Source of the DNA: Ghiorsea sp.
GTDB taxonomy: Bacteria > Pseudomonadota > Zetaproteobacteria > Mariprofundales > Mariprofundaceae
Direction of reading: 5' to 3'
NCBI GenBank assembly: GCA_027053695.1
Contig: JALUHL010000228.1
Coordinates: forward strand, 1 to 6,553
DNA: 6,553 nucleotides
In this document: piece by piece, positions 5,459-6,553 of the stretch
Position numbering within the stretch: position 1 is the stretch's first letter
Layout of the letters: every line of letters begins with the position of its first letter
The notes under the pieces: model-generated
What the model saw: only the letters and a program-made list of their open reading frames with translations
What the model was told of the DNA's origin: nothing
Databases searched by the model: none
Position numbers and translations under genes: made by a program

Positions 5459-6117
5459 TGCAACTGCCCAAGCTTCATTACGCCTTGCTGCTTGAAGATG
5501 AAAAGCCTGCGCGCGAGCATTTATCTGCGGCAATCAAAATTCATCCTGAGCTTAGGCTTGTCGATGCCGTGGCAACCTGCCAAGAAGCCATTGAAGCGCT
5601 GGGCAAACATCAGCCAGATATTTTAGTGTCCGACCTTGGGCTGCCTGATGGCAATGGCGTGAAAGTGATTCGCGAAGCAAGGCGTTTATACCCTGACATC
5701 GAAGTGCTGGTGGTCACCATGTATGGCGATGAAGCCCATGTCGTGGAAGCCTTGGAAGCAGGCGCTAGTGGCTATTTACTTAAGCGCCAAGCCTTTGAAG
5801 AGCTTGGCGATGCCATCATCAGTGTGTTGCGCGGTGAGTCTGCCATCAGCCCTGAAGTGGCAAGGTATCTGCTCAAACGATTCAATGCAGTTAGTGAAAG
5901 CAAAGCCGATGAAAATCCATTAACGGAGCGCGAAAGCGAGGTTCTCAAATGGATTGCCAAAGGTTACAGCTACGATGAAATCGCGGGTATTCTAGAAGTC
6001 TCCGCCAACACCATTCGCACCCATATTCGCAGCATTTATCGCAAGCTTGAAGTATCTTCGCGTTCAGAGGCGGTGTTTGAAGCCACCAACTTAGGATTTT
6101 TAGATTTAAAAGATTAA
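5458..6117 (+). CDS. NarL/FixJ-family (LuxR-type) response regulator
   Basis: This 219-residue two-domain regulator has a receiver domain (about 7-125) with the acidic pair E13/D14, phospho-accepting D59 in VSDLGLPDGNG, T87 in VVTMYGDE and K109 in GYLLKR, all intact. The LuxR helix-turn-helix (about 153-215) carries LTERESEVLKWIAKGYS, EIAGILEVSANTIRTHI and IYRKLEVSSR. It should bind DNA when phosphorylated. No histidine kinase is encoded in the window, so its partner lies elsewhere. The ATG overlaps the TGA of the glutaredoxin gene by one base, linking it to a thiol or membrane redox context; whether it senses redox state is unknown. It converges on dnaB, with 28 bp between the stops. Confidence 0.92.
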   Translation: MQLPKLHYALLLEDEKPAREHLSAAIKIHPELRLVDAVATCQEAIEALGKHQPDILVSDLGLPDGNGVKVIREARRLYPDIEVLVVTMYGDEAHVVEALEAGASGYLLKRQAFEELGDAIISVLRGESAISPEVARYLLKRFNAVSESKADENPLTERESEVLKWIAKGYSYDEIAGILEVSANTIRTHIRSIYRKLEVSSRSEAVFEATNLGFLDLKD

Positions 6118-6145
6118 GGGCAATGAAGGGCAATACACCCTTGCA

Positions 6146-6553
6146 TCAAAAGCCTGAATGTTCACCTGCAAAATTTTCAAAGCGTGTATATTCTTTAAGG
6201 AATGTAAGCCGCGTTGTGCCAATCGGGCCATTCCGTTGCTTGGCAATAATGATTTCAGCCATACCCTCATTTTCAGGGTTTTTATTATATACCTCATCAC
6301 GGTAAATAAACATAATCACATCGGCATCTTGCTCAATCGCACCCGATTCCCGCAAATCCGACATCATAGGCCGTTTATCCGAGCGCGATTCCAAAGAACG
6401 ATTCAACTGCGATAAAATAATAATTGGCACATCCAGCTCTTTGGCTAAACCTTTGAGTGAGCGTGTCATTTCACTGATTTCCAAATCTTTACGGTCTGCA
6501 TTGGCATTACCCGTCATCAACTGAAGATAATCAATCAACACCAAATCCAAGCG
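6146..6553 (-). CDS. dnaB: Replicative DNA helicase DnaB, C-terminal part (partial)
   Basis: This is the last 135 residues of the hexameric replication-fork helicase. The 5' part lies beyond the window edge: the first complete codon read is CGC (Arg), followed by a Leu codon (TTG at 6550) that is not a true start. RecA-fold motifs present are the Walker B strand [25 protein letters not shown], the DnaB signature [20 protein letters not shown] and the arginine-finger region AKQRNGPIG. The chain ends normally, a few residues after TRFENF. No intein or frameshift is seen in the visible part. Confidence 0.96.
   Translation of the reverse strand, partial: RLDLVLIDYLQLMTGNANADRKDLEISEMTRSLKGLAKELDVPIIILSQLNRSLESRSDKRPMMSDLRESGAIEQDADVIMFIYRDEVYNKNPENEGMAEIIIAKQRNGPIGTTRLTFLKEYTRFENFAGEHSGF

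Noticed and set aside
6120..6144. Bidirectional terminator between the response regulator and dnaB (AAGGG...CCCTT)
   Set aside because: The stem is five pairs with a 7-nt loop and no T-run on either strand; possible but unsupported.

Overview
The window looks like the chromosome of a proteobacterium of moderate GC content. Two 60-base lines counted by hand give 19/60 GC at 541-600, inside the antitoxin gene, and 31/60 at 5641-5700, inside the response regulator gene. The proteobacterial reading rests on a small secreted DUF4124 protein, a YigZ protein, a Nit1-type amidase, a short CPFC glutaredoxin and a NarL/FixJ response regulator. The citrate synthase is the roughly 390-residue kind with an HAEHTMNAST motif, not the longer GltA of enteric bacteria. 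That would fit a deep-branching gamma-, delta- or zetaproteobacterium, but the genus cannot be fixed from sequence alone.

Layout. Bases 1-81 hold the apparent C-terminal end of a protein that starts outside the window. Its last seven codons and stop belong to a 78-bp unit present twice in tandem (58-135 and 138-215, one mismatch). A small AT-rich ORF with a clear signal peptide follows (267-455). A near-consensus sigma-70 promoter begins inside the end of that ORF and is overlapped by a perfect 9-bp inverted repeat (453-461 / 475-483). It drives a type II toxin-antitoxin pair, a ribbon-helix-helix antitoxin (495-731) and a PIN-domain toxin starting with TTG (728-1183).

Only 12 bp after the toxin begins a tightly packed set of genes on the same strand: DUF4438 (1196-2077), secreted DUF4124 (2070-2321), Nit1-type carbon-nitrogen hydrolase (2305-3129) and YigZ (3126-3740). 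The neighbours overlap by 8, 17 and 4 nt. No convincing promoter was seen between the toxin-antitoxin promoter and DUF4438, so the self-regulated promoter may also feed these metabolic and repair genes. That is the most interesting inference in the window.

The citrate synthase gene (3721-4884, minus strand) converges on yigZ and overlaps its 3' end by 20 nt. It has its own strong promoter (4922-4949), which shows that the start is the internal ATG at 4884 and not the longer frame. A divergent gene for a glutaredoxin with a hydrophobic N-terminus (5051-5458) overlaps a LuxR-type response regulator gene (5458-6117) by one base. The window ends with the C-terminal part of DnaB helicase on the minus strand (6146-6553, cut by the window edge).

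Functional links: the Nit1-type amidase (repair of deaminated glutathione) and the glutaredoxin both belong to thiol metabolism. The amidase would release 2-oxoglutarate, an intermediate of the cycle that citrate synthase feeds. No wholly new system is obvious. The best candidates for follow-up are the toxin-antitoxin-led operon with DUF4438 and the duplicated gene end at the left edge.
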